DNA from: Climacteris rufus
Lineage: Eukaryota; Chordata; Aves; Passeriformes; Climacteridae
Direction of reading: 5' to 3'
Assembly (NCBI GenBank): GCA_013398175.1
Contig: VZRZ01002224.1
Location: 62,001 to 126,000 of the forward strand
Length of the DNA: 64,000 nt
In this document: positions 60,145 to 64,000 of the stretch, in pieces
Layout: each line of letters starts with the position of its first letter
How positions within the stretch are numbered: position 1 is the first letter of the stretch
The notes under the pieces: generated by a model
Database searches by the model: none
Told to the model about the DNA's origin: nothing
Seen by the model: the letters and a program-made list of their open reading frames with translations, nothing else
Position numbers and translations under genes: made by a program

Positions 60145-63100
60145 ATGGGCAACAAGCAAACCATTTTCACTCAAGAGCAACTGGACGCATATCAGGTATA
60201 AACCAACTAAATGACTGTTTGGACAGAACATCGAATAATGGCAAAGGTGGTGTTGTTGTGTTTTTTTTTTTTAAACAGCTCTTTTAAAAATTAGTAAGTA
60301 GAAGTACTGAATTACAGCAAAGATTTTAGTAATGTAGTTTGATTTTTACATCAAGAGGAAGGGTTATAAAATACTCCTAATTGTATGCCAAAAAGAAATC
60401 TTTAATGCTTACACATATGCAACAATATAACTTAAGTCACTGCATGGGAAAAGTTTGGGCCAATGCATGCTAAATACTGTCATTACAATGTTATACCTTT
60501 TCTTATTTCATAGGACTGCACATTCTTCACAAGGAAAGAAATTCTGAGGTGAGTCTTCTGTATGCATGTTATGGGTAAAGGGCAGAGATTCCTGTAAAGG
60601 CAGGTTACATATGGGGTAAGGTATTTAAAACATAATTTTAAAATGGATTGACTCAAATTTAAAGTGATACTTTGGGGCAATGTGAGCATTTTTGTTGCTC
60701 TTTTTCATGTACAAACCCTGTGTTATGTATCCTAAACTGAGACAGAAGTCTAAATTTTGTATTAATGTACCAGTCCCTCTTTATTTATCAGAAATAAATG
60801 TAACAATTTACATCTTAGTGGGTACTTTGCCAGGGACCACATTTCTCTCACCTTGTTTTATGACAGATTCTTCAAAGTATATTCTCTGGAATACTTTGCT
60901 GGTTTATGAAAACATTAATGATTGTGTCAAGTTTTCTTCATGTTTTCCCGTAAATGATTACACTGCTGCTCCAAGATGCATTTTTCCCGAAGCCTTCATG
61001 TGCCTCATTGAACTCTCTACTTAATCTCTGGCCAAAGGATCTGATAAAGGCCGGATCAGGATTCTGTTCAGGTGGCACTGAGAGTCCTCACTGAAAACAT
61101 GAACTTGTTCTCCTCTCATAAGGGTTTGGCTGCATGTCCTGTGTAAGCATTTTCACTCAATAGTTCTGTAATGAAGCTTTGATTTTTCACCAGTTACACT
61201 ATGTTGCTTGTTTTAATAAAGGTTCTTCCAGCAACAACATACTAAATGTTACTTAGTGACTGATGTCCATCTGGTAACCAATGCAAAGCGTGAAAAATGA
61301 GGTGGAAAAGCAAAACACATTGTTCTCAGAGGCCTAAGAACTCGTTCACCCAACAAGCCCTTCTTTCTGTCTCAGGCTGTTTTACAGGTTCCGAGATCTG
61401 GCCCCGCAGCTCGTTCCCCTCGACTACACCAACAAACCAGCTGTGACACTTCCCTACGAGCTCATCGGCAGCATGCCAGAGCTCAAGGTACCAAGTGCAC
61501 GACTCGAGTGACACATTTCAGTTTCATCTACCCTTTTTTAATAATTCATCCAGGACTAATTGCTGGGAGGCTGACATAGAAATAAATTTGGGGCAATTAA
61601 GTCAAATGTCTTTCTGGAAGCTTCTCGTAATTCCCAGAACACACCCTGAAATTGCACAAAGGTTAAAGCAGGGTGCGGCTCTATCTGCCTCTGACACAGC
61701 ATTAGACAAGAGAATAAAGACAGAAAGGGGAGAATTTGCCAAAAAGGGGTTTCAACAAAAATAATCTCGCTCCACTTGCCTTATCTGCACTGAAATCAAT
61801 GCTAGTAAGGATGACCTTCCCTTGCTCCTGTGCTCTGTTTCCCAGGACAACCCATTCCGCCAGCGGATAGCAGAGGTGTTCTCAGAGCACGGAGATGGCA
61901 ATATGACTTTAGATGATTTTTTGGACATGTTTTCTGTACTAAGTGAAATGGCTCCCAGAGACTTGAAAGCTTATTATGCTTTTAAAATTTATGGTGAGTG
62001 AGACATGCATAAAAAGTAAACAGGGAAATCCTGCAGCTTCATGTAAGGATGCAAAATCCTCACTTTATCACCATGATTTCTAGTTACCATTTCTTTTAAT
62101 TGCATTTGGATGTTTGTTCTCCCTCTTCTAAAAATTTCTGGTTCTCTTTATCCTTTTGTCTCTTATTTATTTGGGATTAGAATTTACTACAAAATTTACA
62201 ACCTGAAATTATCTGCAGTTTTCAAGAGCTGATAAACATTTAAGAAATATTTCTGTCTGAGGGGCTGCTTGGGAAGTGCAGCACAAGGGATTTGGCTGCC
62301 CATAAATCTGTAGGGTGGATTTGGGAGGTGGGGCAGGGAAGCACACTGCAGGCTTTTTTCTTCAAGTTTTTTTTTTAAAGGTACCATTTACAGTTACTTT
62401 CTTTATGAACAGTTAAAGACAATATATCAAAGCAACACAATGTTGCTGGAATGATTTAATGATGGCTAGACTATGTTTAGCCATTAAACTATTTACAATT
62501 GTTACCCTTATGTATGAAAAGGAGAAATTAATAGATGTTTTTATTTTGTAACTGATTTCTTTTATAAGCAAATAGAGGTAACTTCACTTCTGACTTGAGA
62601 GTTCTACTCATATAAATCCATGACAACCTGGGAACCAAACCCTTTTACTGGGTCTTGGCAACCAACCATGTAAAATGCCGACTTTTGTCACTTTAAGTTA
62701 ACTTCATCTCCTTTGTCAGATTTTAACAACGATGATTACATATGCAAATCAGATCTGGAGAAAACTGTTAACAAATTAACCCGAAATGAACTGACCCCAG
62801 AAGAAATCAGCCTTGTGTGTGAAAAAGTGATTTATGAGGCTGATGTGGACAACGATGGCAAGCTGTCCTTGGAAGACTTCCAGCATATGATCGTACGAGC
62901 TCCAGATTTCCTCAGGTAACATTTGCTTTTAATTCCTAACACAAAATTCCCTTAGTTTCCTTGTCAGAAGGCTCTGAAGCACGTGCATTATGTCTCCTCA
63001 GCCCTTGCAGATTACCACTCTTCCCTGGCAGGTTCTAGTAGAGCTGCCCACTGCAAACACTGCCAAAATGCTTGCTTGAAAAAGCCTGGAGGCTTCAACT

Positions 63101-63431
63101 TGCTTTTGAATGCCCAAAGTACTTTTTACATGACAGAAAGTCCTTGTAACTTAAAAGGTTAGTATTAGCACTTAGGCTGCATTGATAAGTGCAGAGATTT
63201 GCTCACTCAATGCTTAACATTGTGTTAATATGGTTTCTGATGCACATCTTACACAAAGCAGCAAATCTTGCATTTATTTAATGTACCCAGTCTTTGCAAA
63301 TGCTTTGAAATACAAAGTTTCCAATTAATAATACAGTCCTAGAATTAATTGTAGTGAATCCTTTGAATAGAGTGATACACAAGTGATCATAACATCCTTT
63401 TTTTAACAGCACATTTCATATTCGAATCTGA
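60145..63431 (+). CDS. CIB3: CIB3, calcium and integrin-binding family member 3 (6 exons)
   Basis: EF-hand protein of the CIB family; binds integrin alpha tails, and CIB2/CIB3 are partners of TMC channels in hair-cell mechanotransduction. Exons: 60145-60195, 60514-60548, 61376-61487, 61846-61993, 62720-62915, 63410-63431. The sum is 564 nt, 187 aa, equal to human CIB3. MGNKQT gives a myristoylation-type N-terminus. EF1/EF2 are degenerate (SEHGDGNMTLDDF); EF3 (DFNNDDYICKSDLE) and EF4 (DVDNDGKLSLEDF) keep calcium ligands with Asp at position 12, as is usual in CIBs. The C-terminus FLSTFHIRI is characteristic. CIB1, CIB2 and CIB4 fit less well, and the position next to FAM32A confirms CIB3. Upstream context gaaATGG suits initiation. 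Confidence 0.97.
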
Positions 63432-63790
63432 ATCTAGTCAAACACGTGGACAGAAGTGCTTCAACTATTACTTCACCTGAAACTCCCAACCATGAGAGCA
63501 CAAGATGAGAGGGGCAGAGGACAACTTCTGGTAACTGAACCAGTCAGAGAACTGTCGTTTGGCTCTTTAAAAGGAACAAGTCATTAAGCTTTCCTGTAAT
63601 TTAGCAAAATGTCTATTCCCCTCCCTAAGCTACAGCAAACCTGGCCTGGACAGTGAGATGGGAAGTATTTTTTTAAAGTTCAGATACCAGCAGGCAGTAA
63701 AGGAACTTGTATCAAACTATAACCTCTAAAAATTCACAAGAAAATGCCTCAACCAGTAAAAAATCCCTTTCGTTTCAAAATAACGTGGTT

Positions 63791-63796
63791 AATAAA
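63791..63796 (+). terminator. CIB3: CIB3 poly(A) signal
   Basis: AATAAA 360 bp after the stop, followed at once by a GT-containing stretch (cctgtgtaag). A second AATAAA lies at 63834-63839. Either may be used. Confidence 0.65.
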
Positions 63797-63839
63797 ACCT
63801 GTGTAAGTAACTCCTCTGATTATTTACAGTCTTAATAAA

Positions 63840-64000
63840 TGGTCCAATTAATCAATTGCTGAAATATTCTCCCACAGTGCAGGCTTTATAATGAAAAAGT
63901 CAGCATAGTTCAGGGATAAGAGAGTCTACCTCAGGTCCTGTCCCTCTTCTCCATTTTCAGAAATCCCCTATTTTCCACACCCACCAGGCTCCATATGCAC
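63840..64000. other. Downstream of CIB3
   Basis: No feature seen. In mammals the next gene is HSH2D, which is not visible here. Confidence 0.5.

Noticed and set aside
1..64000. CRISPR arrays, prokaryotic operons, tRNA or rRNA genes.
   Set aside because: The sequence is avian nuclear DNA; the tandem repeats present lack CRISPR-type unique spacers and no tRNA-like cloverleaf or rRNA was seen.

Overview
This window is vertebrate nuclear DNA and almost certainly from a bird. The coding sequence is split into many short exons with GT-AG introns. At least seven interspersed fragments end like the 3' end of avian CR1 LINEs, there is no sign of mammalian SINEs, and the five recognisable genes are orthologues of a conserved vertebrate block (human 19p13.11). 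Two assembly gaps (N runs at 46096-46537 and 58054-58112) and one single N (35320) are present, the two runs in GC-rich sequence. I place it in Aves with good confidence; a songbird is possible but not proven.

Layout from left to right: (1) the 3' end of EPS15L1 on the + strand (two exons, 1140-1345 and 5793-5939, ending in a ubiquitin-interacting motif and stop). (2) About 12 kb of EPS15L1 3' UTR plus intergenic DNA with one CR1 fragment. (3) KLF2 on the - strand (three coding exons, 18513-20195, 380 aa), with a 3' UTR carrying a miR-25/92 site and two Pumilio sites, a short promoter with a palindromic MEF2 site, and a 33-bp minisatellite just upstream. (4) A gene-poor stretch of about 27 kb (20.7-47.5 kb) between KLF2 and AP1M1, holding CR1 fragments, microsatellites, a CpG-rich island broken by a gap, a duplicated 76-bp segment and a candidate enhancer. 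(5) AP1M1 on the - strand (12 exons, 49659-56311, exactly 423 aa). (6) FAM32A on the - strand (4 exons, 57438-58206, first exon or intron damaged by a gap). (7) CIB3 on the + strand (6 exons, 60145-63431, exactly 187 aa) with a poly(A) signal near 63791.

The order and relative orientation EPS15L1 > < KLF2 < AP1M1 < FAM32A CIB3 > is the same as in mammals, seen from the other strand, so this is an old syntenic block rather than a new gene cluster. The genes do not form a pathway. EPS15L1 and AP1M1 both act in clathrin-coated vesicle traffic, KLF2 is the shear-responsive endothelial and lymphoid transcription factor, FAM32A is a spliceosome exon-ligation factor and CIB3 is an EF-hand partner of integrin and mechanotransduction-channel proteins.

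I found no CRISPR array, operon, integron, intact mobile element or clearly new protein system, and none is expected here. The most informative non-coding signals are regulatory: the KLF2 promoter and 3' UTR elements, a candidate distal enhancer near 28.4-28.8 kb, and repeat-derived sequence around FAM32A, including its likely poly(A) signal. All coordinates come from reading splice junctions by eye. Reading frames close exactly for AP1M1, CIB3 and KLF2, which is the strongest internal check available.
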